DNA from: Beroe forskalii
Lineage: Eukaryota; Ctenophora; Nuda; Beroida; Beroidae
DNA length: 64,000 nt
Assembly (NCBI GenBank): GCA_011033025.1
Contig: WFMF01000418.1
Coordinates: 1-64,000 of the forward strand
Direction of reading: 5' to 3'
This document shows, piece by piece, positions 37,801 to 46,790 of this stretch (position 1 is the stretch's first letter; each line of letters begins with the position of its first letter). A model generated the notes under the pieces. That model was not told the DNA's origin. It did not search any database and saw only the letters and a list, made by a program, of their open reading frames with translations. A program made the translations under genes and the position numbers.

Positions 37801-40800
37801 GATATTTAGATATTTCACGGTTTATTGCGCTCATGGCAGACTAAGTGACGTCATATTATGATTTTATGATGTAGAGATTATAAGAGCAGGTGGGTCGATT
37901 GTTGGAGAGGGTGAAGAAGAAATGCCGACGCAGATCATTCACGCACTTTACTCTCCTGTGCCATGGCTGATAATGTTTTTAAAGTTATTTTATGGTGGAT
38001 GGTTTTCACAGTAGATTTATGCCAGCTCTGCCATTTGCAAGAAAGGATGTGCCATTAAGAAATTTCTTGTGGTAATGGTGAAACTTTGTATCATTATTAG
38101 GGAGAGGAGGGTCAAAGAAAATTATACGGGTGCATAATTTCGATTAAAGGATTAAATTAGTACTTAAGTAAATACTTGATATGAAACTGATTTATTTTGG
38201 CATAAAAGAGGAAACTGAATGAAAGATGATAGAATCCTCTTTGCTTTCAAACTGACACCCTCTCCAATCACGAAGTAATCTCAATACCATAATGTTATCT
38301 TAACACAATTTTACCATAATATCCTCTCTATACTTTGCTTGTAGTTTCTATTTCTTGCACAATTTTACCACGTTATACCTTCCTTGTTATCTCATGTGAT
38401 CCCAATGTTATCTCATGCAGACAGCGGATGAAGGTGACGGAGAACGCGTCCAAGGACACGTTCGAGCTGCTGCGGAAAGCCTTCGCGTACGAGAGCGAGA
38501 AACTGGACACGGTGAAGAAGGACGTGAAGCATTCCATCCTGACAGGGTCCAGCAAGTGGAGCGCCAAGATAGACATCGAGGTGGTGGAGGCACAGGGGCT
38601 CACCGGCAAGGATAAATCAGGTGGGTACTCAGGAGCTCACTGGCAAGGATAAACCAGGTGGGTACTCAAGTCTCACTGACACGAATGAATCAGGTAGGTA
38701 ATCAGGTCTCACTGGCAAGGATGTAAGAATAAATCAGGTAATCAGGCCATCAGGGTCTCACTGGCAAGGATAAATCAGGTAGGTATACAGGTCTCACTGG
38801 CAAGTATATCAATCAGGTAGGTACTCAGGTCTCACTGGCAAGGATAAATCAGGTGGGTAGTCAGGTTTCACTGGCAAGTATATCAATCAGGTAGGTACTC
38901 AGGTCTCACTGGCAAGGATAAATCAGGTAGGTACTCACTACTCAGGAGCTCACTGGCAAGGATAAATCAGGTAATCAGGTCTCACTGGCAAGTATATCAA
39001 TCAGGTAGGTACTCAGGGCTCACTGGCAAGGATAAATCAGGTGGGTAGTCAGGGTGTCACTGGCAAGGATAAATCGGGTGGGTAGTCAGGGTCTCACTGG
39101 CAAGGATAAATCAGGTGGGTACTCAGGGTGTCACTGGCAAGGATAAATCAGGTAATCAGGTCTCACTGGCAAGGATAAATCAGGTAGGTATACAGGTCTC
39201 ACTGGCAAGGATAAATCAGGTAGGTACTCACTACTCAGGAGCTCACTGGCAAGGATAAATCAGGTACACAAGCTGGTTCAGAAAGTCTCATCTTCTCTTT
39301 CTTTCTCATTCGGAATAAACTCCGTATATCGGAAATTGGCACATTGCTCGTCCATTTTATGCCTCGCACGTGACCTAAGTGTGATACCAAATGGACCAAT
39401 CAGAGGGTAGTAACAGACGCTCAACATTCCTCAGGAACAAGTGACCCGTACGTTACCGTTCAAGTTGGCAAGATAAAGAAGACGACGAGTACAATCCCCC
39501 AAGACCTAAACCCCAAGTGGCACCAACGCTTCTCCTTCGACTGCAATAACTCCTCCGATAGGATTAAGGTTTGTTGCACTGTTTTGTTTGATAATCTGGA
39601 ATTGAGTGAGCTCCTCAAATGTCCACATAGCGCAGTAAACGCTCCCCTTTCACAAATGCCTTTCCTCTTACCTTGCATTCACTTTTTTCTCACTCCGCAC
39701 TGACTCACACACACATTCTCTAACTTCTCACATACATTGTTACAGCTCGTTGTTTGCAGGTTCGAGTATGGGACGAAGATGATGATTTCAAGTCACGTGT
39801 CATGGCCCATCTGAAGCGGGAAGCTGACGACTTTCTCGGGCAGACCATCATAGATGTGAAGAAGTTGTGCGGAGAGACGGATGTCTGGCTTGATCTCAGT
39901 GAGTCAGATCATGTGATATTCCTCATTGAAAGTTTGTTTAAATCACCAAATCTGGTTGTGACAGAATATGAAGATGCGATTGTTGTTAACAGATTTCATT
40001 CTTTAATTCATTCATATTTATTAAGATGAGAGACTGGTTTTCTTCAATATCTGACCATACGGTAAGTTGATTCGCTTGTAAGCGCAGAGTATCGCTAAAC
40101 CACTTGGCTATCATCAGCTATTTTCGTACTTTTTCAATATTGTATTGCTATCGTGCGAAGCATTTCAACAATGTGGATTCATAACAAATTAACAATCGAA
40201 GCTTGACATCATCTGATCAAGATTTTTTAAACAAAATGAACTTCATTCTTTTTACAGTTTTTCTGTATTTTTTAATTCTCAAGTACCTTCTATCAAAGTG
40301 AATTAGTGAACGTGGTCAAGTATTTTTTCGAAAAATGTCCCTTCCCTAAAAACAACTTCATTAGTGAAAACTAATCCCCCCGCTTTCTCTCAGACCAAAG
40401 GACGGACAAGTCTGACGTATCGGGACAGGTCCACCTGCGGATGACTATAAAGATCGAAGGAGAGGAACAGAACATGGCTAGTTACCACATCCAGTACACA
40501 GTCCTCCATGAGACTCTCTTCAAGTACTTGTGTACTGTCAACAACGGAGTCCGTATTCCACCTGGCAATAGGATACTCAAGGGGGAAGAGTTGGATGTGA
40601 GTATTCCATACAACCCTGAGTTGTTATCCTGTTGACTAATTTTTCGGTGATATTTTTTTCTTTACGTAAATTTCGTGATAGAAGATGTTTGTTTAGGTTA
40701 ATGAATGCCCCACAACTCACGACTGACCCAATGATTCCCGTATCCCTCAGGAGTGGCCCCTGTTCTTTGACCCTCCTGCTCAGTACATCATTGAGGAGTT

Positions 40801-43800
40801 TGCAACTCGCTACGGTATTGAGTCTATCTTCATGGCCATGACGTGAGTTCTTCATTGTAAGAGCTTGAACCGACTTTTTTGTAAAAGAGTTAAAGGGCAG
40901 GTTTTTCCTGCTTAACAGCTGTGTATTGGATTCCGATGTTTATAAATCGGTTGGTCCATGTCATAAACTCATGTTAAGCGGACCACTTCCTACAGTCATT
41001 CTATCCTGAAACTGCCATGGCATTCCCAAGACAGCAGTCAACCCACCGTCCCTCTCAAACCCCCTGTTATTCTTACAGGCAGTTCTCCTGTCTGACAGCC
41101 CGGTTCATTACCAAGAAGGACGCCCCGCCTCAAGATGTCAGCAAGTTACTGGCCCTCATCAACAGTCACTACAGACACCGCAACGGACAGGACCTCAACG
41201 TATCCAACTTCGGGGTAAGATGCTGTTCCGTGCCAAATGAGGTACGTTAAAAACTTCCTTTTTCGCCCCTTATTGGGCGTAGATGTCTCATGGGTGGTCA
41301 TATAGAAGTGTATCTGGTCATAAATTATGCGGCTGAAACCACTAAACCAATGATATTCGCCAGTTTTCCTTTGTTTTCCTGTAAAGTCCAAAAAACCCTA
41401 TTTTTACCTCTCAAAACAGTGATCCATGCCGGTCTTCATTTCTGAGGCACCCAAGATCCGAAATCGAAAAGCTTTGGCCGATTGAGCTGAAAATTTGCAC
41501 GCCATCCATGGAGGACCTAAGAAAGACATACCGTACTTCAGAATCCCGAAATAAGCCATTTTCTGTCTGTTATGGGGGGTTAAAATCGCGTTTTTGGGCT
41601 TAAAAACTGCCTTTTTTCGCCCCTTATTGGGCGTAGATGTCGCATGGGTAGTCAAATAGAAATGTATCTGGTCATAAATTATGCGCCTGAAACCACTGAA
41701 CCAATGATATTCGCCAGTTTTCCTTTGTTTTCCTGTAAAATCCAAAAAACCCTATTTTTACCTCTCAAAACAGTGATCCATGCCGGTCTTCATTTCTGAG
41801 GCACCCAAGATCCGAAATCGAAAAGCTTTGGCCGATTGAGCTGGAAATTTGCACGCCATCCATGGAGGACCTAAGAAAGACATACCTTACTTCAGAATCC
41901 CGAAATAAGCCATTTTCTGTCTGTTATGGGGGGTTAAAATCGCGTTTTTGGGCTTAAAAACTGCCTTTTTTCGCCCCTTATTGGGCGTAGATGTCGCATG
42001 GGTAGTCAAATAGAAATGTATCTGGTCATAAATTATGCGCCTGAAACCACTGAACCAATGATATTATTCGCCAGTTTTCCTTTGTTTTCCTGTAAAATCC
42101 AAAAAAACCCTATTTTTACCTCTCAAAACAGTGATCCATGCCGGTCTTCATTTCTGAGGCACCCAAGATCCGAAATCGAAAAGCTTTGGCCGATTGAGCT
42201 GAAAATTTGCACGCCATCCATGGACGACCTAAGAAAGACATACCATACTTCAGAATCCCGAAATCAGCCATTTTCTGTCTGTTGTGGGGGGTTAAAATCG
42301 CGTTTTTCGGCTTAATAAAAACTGCCTTTTTCGCCCCTTATTGGGCTTAGATGTCTCATGGATGGTCAAATAGAAGTGTATCTGGTCATAAATTATTCGC
42401 CTGAAACCACTGAACCAATGATATTCGCCAGTTTTCCTTTGTTTTCCTGTAAAGTCCAAAAAACCCTATTTTTACCTCTCAAAACAGTGATCCATGCCGG
42501 TCTTCATTTCTGAGGCACCCAAGATCCGAAATCGAAAAGCTTTGGCCGATTGAGCTAAAAATTTGCACGCCATCCATGGACGACCTAAGAAAGACATACC
42601 ATACTTCAGAATCCCGAAATCAGCCATTTTTTGTCTGTTAGGGGGGGGGGGGTTAAAATCGCGTTGTGTGTACAGGATGTTTACATGGTTAGTTCAATTA
42701 AAAGTAAGTATCTTAGAAGTATGATCTAGATAAGTGAATCAGGAATTTGCACCGATTTTGATTCAGTAGATTTCTAGATTTCGTACTATTATGGCTCTAC
42801 AAAATAACAATCAAATAAATAAAATAATGACAATCGAAGGACAAAACACATCACTGGTTCTCATTCAGAAACAAAGATTCACCACCGTGTTGGATCGTCT
42901 GCAATCCAGTCTCCGTGAGAATCTGGCGTCCTACAAAGCTGTGTACCCGTCTAACAGGGGCCACGAGAAGCTGGCTGATCTGGAGAACTCCATAGCTCTC
43001 CTCACCAGCATCATCTTCTTCAGACTCAAGGTTAGCAGAAGAGTTCGGGGGTGTTATGATTAAATTAATGATGGAGTGATGGGTTTGTGTTGAAAATTGG
43101 GGTTTACAATTTATCAAACCCTCGATTTCTTGGCCATCAAGCCTACTCCACTCAGTTCATGCTAATCCCGCGCAATCTTCTCTGAATTTATCTGATACTA
43201 TTCCCTGGTAGGTCCTGCAGCAAGGTGGGCATGCTAACGGTGGAGGGGGAACTGGAGGGGCAGGAAACACTCGCAGAGCAACTTCTAACGTTATCATCAA
43301 GGATAGAGTCGAGGTTCGTCGTTCGTATGGCTTATACATGAGTACATGGGGCAATTGACTGCTTCTTGTGATATCAAATTTGCTTAATTGCATACTGTAC
43401 TACTAACTACATTCACTATTCTAAGATGATATTTATAGCCGCATCTTTGCAATTATTCACGATGTAAATCAACAAATAATGAATATGTAACTTTGTCACT
43501 GAAAAAGTGACAAAGAAGTTTCGTGATATAGGAGGAAAACTTTTCCAAATTCGCAGAGAATGACATCTTCCAACTTCATTTCAGCTGTGTTTGCGGAACA
43601 CGTACGACTTCATCAGCAAGAACTCGGACGAGGTATACGAGGGGTACGGGAGCTCAGAACAGAACACCGAATACAGCAAGATCTCTCATTGGAAGAAACT
43701 CATCTTCCTTATCGTGGTGGAGATCAAAGTCGATAAGAACCACTACGATCCCATCTTCAATAAGTACGACACTTCGAAAGTTCGAAATGACTATTGACTC

Positions 43801-46472
43801 CTCGAATATCTGAGAGTATGGGTTCTTAATTACCTGTCATATCTAAAGCTACGAGTACGTTTCGAAAATTTGAAGTTATCAGACCCTATAACTAACCCGA
43901 ACTATCGCAGGTTCTTCCCTCACGCCGAGCTCTCAGCTCAAACCTTCTGGGAGCTCCTCTCCAGGGACCTGAAGAAAGACCTGGAAGAAGACGTACAGAC
44001 GTACCTCAACGACATTCCCACCTCGGAAATGATGAGTTTCCAGATGACCGTGAAGTACGTGTTCGACAAGTACATCGCCAACATTCCGGAGTACGTGACC
44101 TCGCAGCCCGAGTACCCCAAGTGGTTCGAGCCCTTCGTTATGAAGCACCTCCAAGAGTCGGATAACAAGATCAAGAACTCGTTCCTCATCAAGTCCCTGG
44201 AGAAGGACACCTTCACAGCACCCCTCAACTCGGGCATCAAGCACTCCTCCTCCGTTATAGACATCTTCAGCTCCCTCAGCGCCACTTACGAGTCCCTTGA
44301 CAAGATGAAATGCCCCGTGCCCGCCCTCCGAGACAAGTACCACAACCGGTTCGGGGAGACGATAGACTCGGTCCTAACAGAGTACACGAAGCGTATCATA
44401 GAGGTCTTCAAGAGGTCCATGGACAACCTGCAGACATCATGTGTCATCCTGTGTAACATTCACCAAGTCAGGGAGGAGTTGCAGGCTCTCTACAAGGCCA
44501 TGGGAGGGGATGCTCTCGACATTGCTTGCAGGAAGATCCTAGAGCGGACTCAGCGCCGGCTGAAAGACGCTCGGAACAGCGTTATCTTCGATATCGTGGA
44601 GAACATGAAGCCGGAGATCGAGAACTGCATCAAGGAAATAAAGACGGAGTTGCGGAACGTGAAGAACAAGAAGGAGGAGGACTACACAGAGATTGTAGCT
44701 CCGCTTATCATCTACTTCGACGTGGCTTTCTCCACCTTCGTCAAGAACTGCTACGAGCCGGTCCGGAAACCCCTGCTCCAGCAGACCTTCAAGAAAACCC
44801 TGAAGCTGTTCGAGGAGATTATCATCCTTCCTGACATCGACCACTTGGCGCAGGAGGACGTCCAGGAGCTGAACAGCAAGCAGAGTCAGGTCGTGGAGAG
44901 CATCCTGGACGGTCTGAAGGCGTACTTCACGGCTAACAGTGGCAAGTGCATCAAAGCCAAGACCCTGGAGAAGCTGCCCGAGATGAAGGACTTAAGACAG
45001 GTGCTCTCCCAATACCGGCTCACTACGGACACCCTCATCAAGAACTTCGTGAACACGGCAGAGAACCAGAACCGCTTCGCTGAGGAGGACAGCCAGGGGG
45101 AGATCCAGCTCCAGGTGGATCTCTTCAATCCACCCGGCCAGGAGCACTACGACTGCACTGTCAAAGGTGGGTGTTTCAATCAGTGTAGAGTAGTGCTAAT
45201 GTGTTGATGTTATCAAAAAGTTATCATGTTGATTCTATTTCAGTACCTTGAAGGCCAAGAGTTCCATACTTCCGTTTTAATCCCCACTCCCATTATATCC
45301 ACTTATCCACCACTCTTTTACGCCCGATCGCTCTTAGATTGCCTTCTCTCCAATCACTTCTATTTCAGTGGTGTCTGCGAGTAGATTGCACTGGAACAAC
45401 ACTAAGATGTTCAAGCCATTTGTGGAGGTTAACTTGATTGGGCCCGGTACGTCCGGAGTCAGGCGGAAGTTTACAACTAACTCCAAGAACAAGACATACT
45501 GTCCCCTCTTCAATGAGTCATTTCACTTGTAAGTAATATCGACGGCAAATGAAAATACATTTGACTGAAAATTTGAGTGTCTTCTATCCGCAAAATAAGA
45601 AAAATCAATCATTTGGGCCGGCTGAAAATGGCTTAACTTATCATAAAATGACATGCTGGACGACCCTCAGCCGGTTTGAATGAGCAATTCTTTTTATTTT
45701 GGCCATAGAAGATCCACATTTGTCCAGTCAAGTGTATTTTCATTTGCCGCCGACTTTAGAACATACTGCCCTCTCTTCAATGAGTCATTTCACTTGTAAG
45801 TAGAACATACTGCCCCTCTTCAATGAGTCATTTCACTTGTAAGTAGAACATACTGCCCCTTCTTCAATGAGTCATTCCACTTTTAAGTAGAACATACTGC
45901 CCCCTCTTCAATGAGTCATTTCACTTGTAAGTATAACATACTGCCTCCTCTTCAATGAATCATTCCGTCTGTAAGTAGAACATACTGTCCCCTCTTCAAC
46001 GGGTCATTCCGCTTCTGAGTAGAACATACTGCCTTCTCTTCAATGAGTCATTCCACTTGTTAGTAGGACATTTGAACGTCTATGTGTGAGAAAACCATGC
46101 CCATAATTCAACTGTTTACTGTTTGATAATTTACAGGAAGTCTAGATACGCTAATAACAGGATCTCGCCTTTAAACCTTATCCCACCCCCAGGAAGATCA
46201 TGAAGCCTAACGACCCTATAGACTACGAGCTGCAGTTCTCAGTCAAGGACTGGTGTCTGATGAAGACGGACCTGCTGGTGGGTGTGGCGGTCATGCCGCT
46301 CCGCGTGGTTGTGGAGACCGGCTCCATCCAGGACCGTTTAGATCTGAGCAGGTCGCTCTACCTCACCAAGGAGAACCACAGCATCGTCATCATCCTCTCG
46401 CAGCGCGTACATGATGAAGTGGCGCAGGAGTTCGTGAAGCTGAAGAAACTGGAACGAACTGAGATAGTGTGA
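31707..46472 (+). CDS. UNC13: UNC13/Munc13-family vesicle-priming protein, 17 exons (5' end not resolved)
   Basis: Proteins of this family prime synaptic and secretory vesicles at the plasma membrane by opening syntaxin and templating SNARE assembly. Seventeen exons with AG/GT borders join in matching phase to give 1,310 residues and a TGA stop. In order the product has a Ser/Gln-rich stretch, a basic amphipathic segment resembling the calmodulin-binding site (about 82-98), a C1 domain (about 223-272) with all Cys/His ligands, a C2B domain (about 343-480) with loop aspartates D361, D367, D413 and D415, a MUN domain (about 523-1140) and a C2C domain (about 1140-1270). The conserved family segments ([50 protein letters not shown]) are readily read. 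The first listed exon begins in mid-codon, so upstream exons are missing from this model; family members are usually about 1,700 residues or more for long N-terminal forms. Introns are rich in repeats. The family and C-terminal architecture are certain; the N-terminus is open. Confidence 0.96.
32197..32347 (+). CDS. UNC13: UNC13 exon 2: possible calmodulin-binding segment
   Basis: Acceptor TTTCAG and donor AGTAAGTG flank a 151-base exon (residues 54-104). The stretch [16 protein letters not shown] has Trp followed by spaced hydrophobic and basic residues, like the calmodulin-binding helix upstream of C1 in mammalian Munc13-1. Position in the protein agrees: a short linker, then C1. Binding itself is an inference from the pattern. 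Confidence 0.88.
32369..32452. repeat. Short inverted repeat in the UNC13 intron after exon 2
   Basis: AGACTAAGTCTGACATCAGA is followed by its near reverse complement (TCTGATGTCAAACTTAGTCT), forming a hairpin of about 80 bases. No function is apparent. Confidence 0.7.
32632..32801 (+). CDS. UNC13: UNC13 exon 3: acidic linker before C1
   Basis: The exon runs from acceptor CCCCAACAG to donor CAGCAG/GTCAGA and codes for residues 105-160. It is acidic at first ([12 protein letters not shown]), then polar, and has no domain. The last two bases (AG) join the first G of the C1 exon to form Arg, which supports the model. Confidence 0.85.
33761..34070 (+). pseudogene. Decayed, internally deleted copy of the UNC13 C1 exon and its flanking intron
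   Basis: From AACTAAAGTCTAAGCCC to the GTTAATTGTTGTTCTT region the sequence follows 36,050-36,570: the intron before exon 4, scattered parts of exon 4 (ACTCAGATCCAGCAACTGTA, GACGGAGCCCCACAAGTTCT, GCTTGTGGGGTGA, AGGAGCTGCTGAACGC) and the intron after it (CTCGTGATCTGATATAGGAC). Long pieces coding for the middle of C1 are missing and the frame is broken. Flanking intron is copied too, so this is a DNA duplication and not a retrocopy. It lies in the intron just upstream of the real exon. Confidence 0.9.
35039..35590. repeat. Tandem duplication, two copies of about 276 bp
   Basis: CCACGGGGAGAAAGAACTTC starts copy one at 35,039 and copy two at 35,315. The copies stay nearly identical to CTGTCCCCC. 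A CT-rich tract (CTCCTCCCCTCCATC type) follows to about 35,720. No gene is recognised. Confidence 0.9.
36089..36428 (+). CDS. UNC13: UNC13 exon 4: C1 (diacylglycerol/phorbol-ester binding) domain
   Basis: This 340-base exon holds the whole C1 zinc-binding domain. The ligand spacing is exactly H-x12-C-x2-C-x13-C-x2-C-x4-H-x2-C-x7-C, starting at the His of HKFY and ending at ADC. Known C1 domains of this type bind diacylglycerol and raise priming activity at the membrane. The N-terminal half carries the family signature [19 protein letters not shown] decayed partial copy of this exon and its flanking intron lies upstream at 33,761-34,070. Confidence 0.97.
36661..36728 (+). CDS. UNC13: UNC13 exon 5: linker after C1
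   Basis: A 68-base exon follows acceptor TTCCCGCAG and ends at donor ATGGA/GTGAGT. It codes for residues 275-296 ([20 protein letters not shown]), matching the Munc13 linker that follows DCLQ with RAAEKSS. The split codon GA/A is completed by the next exon. Confidence 0.9.
36776..37213. repeat. Dispersed repeat, copy 1 (UNC13 intron after exon 5)
   Basis: This stretch matches 63,583-64,000 at roughly nine bases in ten, starting at ATACTAAGCGCATGTCATAA in both. It is in the same orientation. The end is undefined because the second copy runs off the window. It is probably a transposon fragment of unknown class. Confidence 0.88.
37214..38420. other. Rest of the UNC13 intron after exon 5
   Basis: No exon or repeat recognised beyond the dispersed repeat at 36,776-37,213, though that element may continue into this stretch. 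Confidence 0.5.
38421..38620 (+). CDS. UNC13: UNC13 exon 6: linker helix and start of C2B
   Basis: The exon codes for residues 297-363. It ends with [22 protein letters not shown], the first strands and loop 1 of C2B; D361 is the first calcium-ligand aspartate. The donor is AAATCAG/GTGGGT. Immediately downstream the last 25 or so coding bases plus this donor are repeated about 17 times (38,621-39,265). The first GT is taken as the authentic donor because its exon has the family sequence and joins in phase to exon 7. Confidence 0.95.
38621..39265 (+). repeat. Minisatellite of about 36 bp made from the exon 6/intron junction
   Basis: About 17 tandem units follow exon 6. Each has the coding end of the exon (CTCACTGGCAAGGATAAATC) followed by the splice donor (AG/GTAGGT or AG/GTGGGT) and a few intron bases (ACTCAGG). 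Units are mostly 36 bases, with variants of about 32, 37, 38 and 44. Most units keep a consensus-like donor. Confidence 0.93.
39435..39568 (+). CDS. UNC13: UNC13 exon 7: central part of C2B
   Basis: Starting after CATTCCTCAG, this exon gives [16 protein letters not shown] and [20 protein letters not shown], the middle strands of C2B. D367 of SDPYV is the second loop-1 calcium ligand. It joins exon 6 in phase 1 and ends in phase 0 at AAG/GTTTGT. Confidence 0.96.
39760..39898 (+). CDS. UNC13: UNC13 exon 8: loop 3 of C2B
   Basis: The exon begins [14 protein letters not shown], with the loop-3 aspartates D413 and D415, and continues to [11 protein letters not shown], nearly identical to Munc13-1. 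With loop 1 intact, calcium and phosphoinositide binding by C2B is probably retained. The donor is CTCA/GTGAGT. Confidence 0.97.
40394..40596 (+). CDS. UNC13: UNC13 exon 9: end of C2B and entry to the MUN domain
   Basis: Residues 455-522 contain [20 protein letters not shown], which closes C2B, then [17 protein letters not shown], where the alpha-helical part begins. Borders are TTTCTCTCAG and GAT/GTGAGT. Confidence 0.96.
40751..40842 (+). CDS. UNC13: UNC13 exon 10: first helices of MUN
   Basis: This 92-base exon codes for residues 523-552. [19 protein letters not shown] aligns with the Munc13 segment IVDEFAMRYGVESIYQAMT. Borders are ATCCCTCAG and ATGAC/GTGAGT. Confidence 0.96.
41079..41214 (+). 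CDS. UNC13: UNC13 exon 11: MUN domain
   Basis: The exon codes for residues 553-598, from [14 protein letters not shown] to LNVSNFG, the family counterpart of HFACLSSKYM to AASNFG. The intron that follows has been enlarged by four copies of a satellite of about 355 bp. Confidence 0.95.
41250..42665. repeat. Four-copy tandem satellite of about 355 bp in the intron after exon 11
   Basis: The landmark CGCCCCTTATTGGGC recurs at about 41,264, 41,618, 41,972 and 42,332, giving periods of 354, 354 and 360. Copies are nearly identical (for example TGATCCATGCCGGTCTTCAT in each). The short open frames through it are by-products. It fills most of the intron. Confidence 0.95.
42869..43030 (+). CDS. UNC13: UNC13 exon 12: MUN domain
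   Basis: This exon gives [19 protein letters not shown] and [16 protein letters not shown], matching ERFVKLLDQLHNSLRIDL and TVDLLTSITFFRMK in Munc13. The open frame upstream of the acceptor is chance; the exon starts after TCATTCAG. Confidence 0.96.
43212..43313 (+). CDS. UNC13: UNC13 exon 13: Gly-rich insert in the MUN domain
   Basis: A 102-base in-frame exon codes for a Gly/Asn-rich stretch ([13 protein letters not shown]) and then [11 protein letters not shown], where Munc13-1 has a shorter linker. It is flanked by CTGGTAG and GAG/GTTCGT. As a phase 0-0 exon it could be skipped without a frameshift. Confidence 0.85.
43585..43763 (+). CDS. UNC13: UNC13 exon 14: MUN domain
   Basis: Starting after CATTTCAG, the exon reads [18 protein letters not shown] and [20 protein letters not shown], the counterparts of KACLNSTYEYIFNNCHELY and [20 protein letters not shown]. 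The donor AATAA/GTACGA is chosen because it gives the right phase for the next exon. Confidence 0.92.
43911..45166 (+). CDS. UNC13: UNC13 exon 15: main body of the MUN domain and start of C2C
   Basis: At 1,256 bases this is by far the longest exon. It codes for residues 746-1164, almost entirely helical, with family landmarks [47 protein letters not shown] and [19 protein letters not shown]. The MUN domain is the minimal priming module that acts on syntaxin and SNAREs. The end ([16 protein letters not shown]) is the first strand of C2C. Open frames on the opposite strand here are shadows of its strong codon bias. Confidence 0.97.
45369..45528 (+). CDS. UNC13: UNC13 exon 16: C2C domain
   Basis: This exon continues [20 protein letters not shown] to [12 protein letters not shown], like the Munc13 C2C segment ending YNESFQFSL. 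The donor is CACTT/GTAAGT. The last bases of the exon plus this donor have been copied seven times into the intron downstream (45,757-46,075). Confidence 0.96.
45539..45756. mobile_element. MITE-like imperfect hairpin in the UNC13 intron after exon 16
   Basis: The ends are inverted copies of CGGCAAATGAAAATACA, and homology continues inward (TCTTCTAT, CCGGCTGA) to a small centre, giving a 218-base fold-back. It is probably a non-autonomous DNA transposon. No clear target duplication is seen. Confidence 0.7.
45757..46075 (+). repeat. Minisatellite of about 44 bp made from the exon 16/intron junction
   Basis: Seven tandem units repeat the end of exon 16 (ACATACTGTCCCCTC, TTCAATGAGTCATTTCACTT) plus the donor GTAAGTA. 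Four units keep GTAAGT; the others have TTAAGT, CTGAGT and GTTAGT. A MITE-like hairpin sits between the real junction and the array. Confidence 0.92.
46193..46472 (+). CDS. UNC13: UNC13 exon 17: end of C2C and stop
   Basis: The terminal exon starts after CCCCCAG and completes a Leu codon. It reads [20 protein letters not shown] and [20 protein letters not shown] and ends EIV with TGA at 46,470-46,472. The C-terminal motif SQR..DEVA.EFVKLK is diagnostic for UNC13. Confidence 0.97.
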
Positions 46473-46790
46473 CACAGTGTCAGGCGTGATCACGTGTGTG
46501 TGTTGTCACACACACACACACGTGTCATTTTAGGTGAAGAACACGTCACGTGACTAACAGGGAGTTGTGACGTTATCAAGTGTTATGTTATGTCAGTGTG
46601 TCGCATCAGTGTTCCGAGATTTTTAATGGTTTTCATTTCACGGTTAATGTACGATATGTTTAAGCTTTTATTTTTGACTGTTTTATTTTTTCCACTTATT
46701 CAGCAATATAGATAATATGATTCGGGAAGTTTCCCACGTCAGGTGGCATAATCTTTAATAAAAGTGCAGTGATGGTTGTTCGAATACCTT
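46473..46790 (+). promoter_or_regulatory. UNC13: UNC13 3' UTR with poly(A) signal
   Basis: An AATAAA at 46,757-46,762, about 285 bases after the stop, is the first canonical polyadenylation signal. The UTR includes a strong (CA/TG) hairpin at 46,491-46,523: a TG run and a facing CA run with CACGTG at the base. The exact cleavage site is not visible. Confidence 0.7.

Noticed and set aside
38600-38652. Extension of exon 6 into the intron (GYSGAHWQG)
   Set aside because: The frame ends in the first repeat unit, while the first GT donor joins exon 7 in the correct phase with conserved C2B sequence.
43933-45128. Open frames on the - strand opposite the long UNC13 exon
   Set aside because: They mirror the codon bias of the exon on the + strand and have no recognisable protein.
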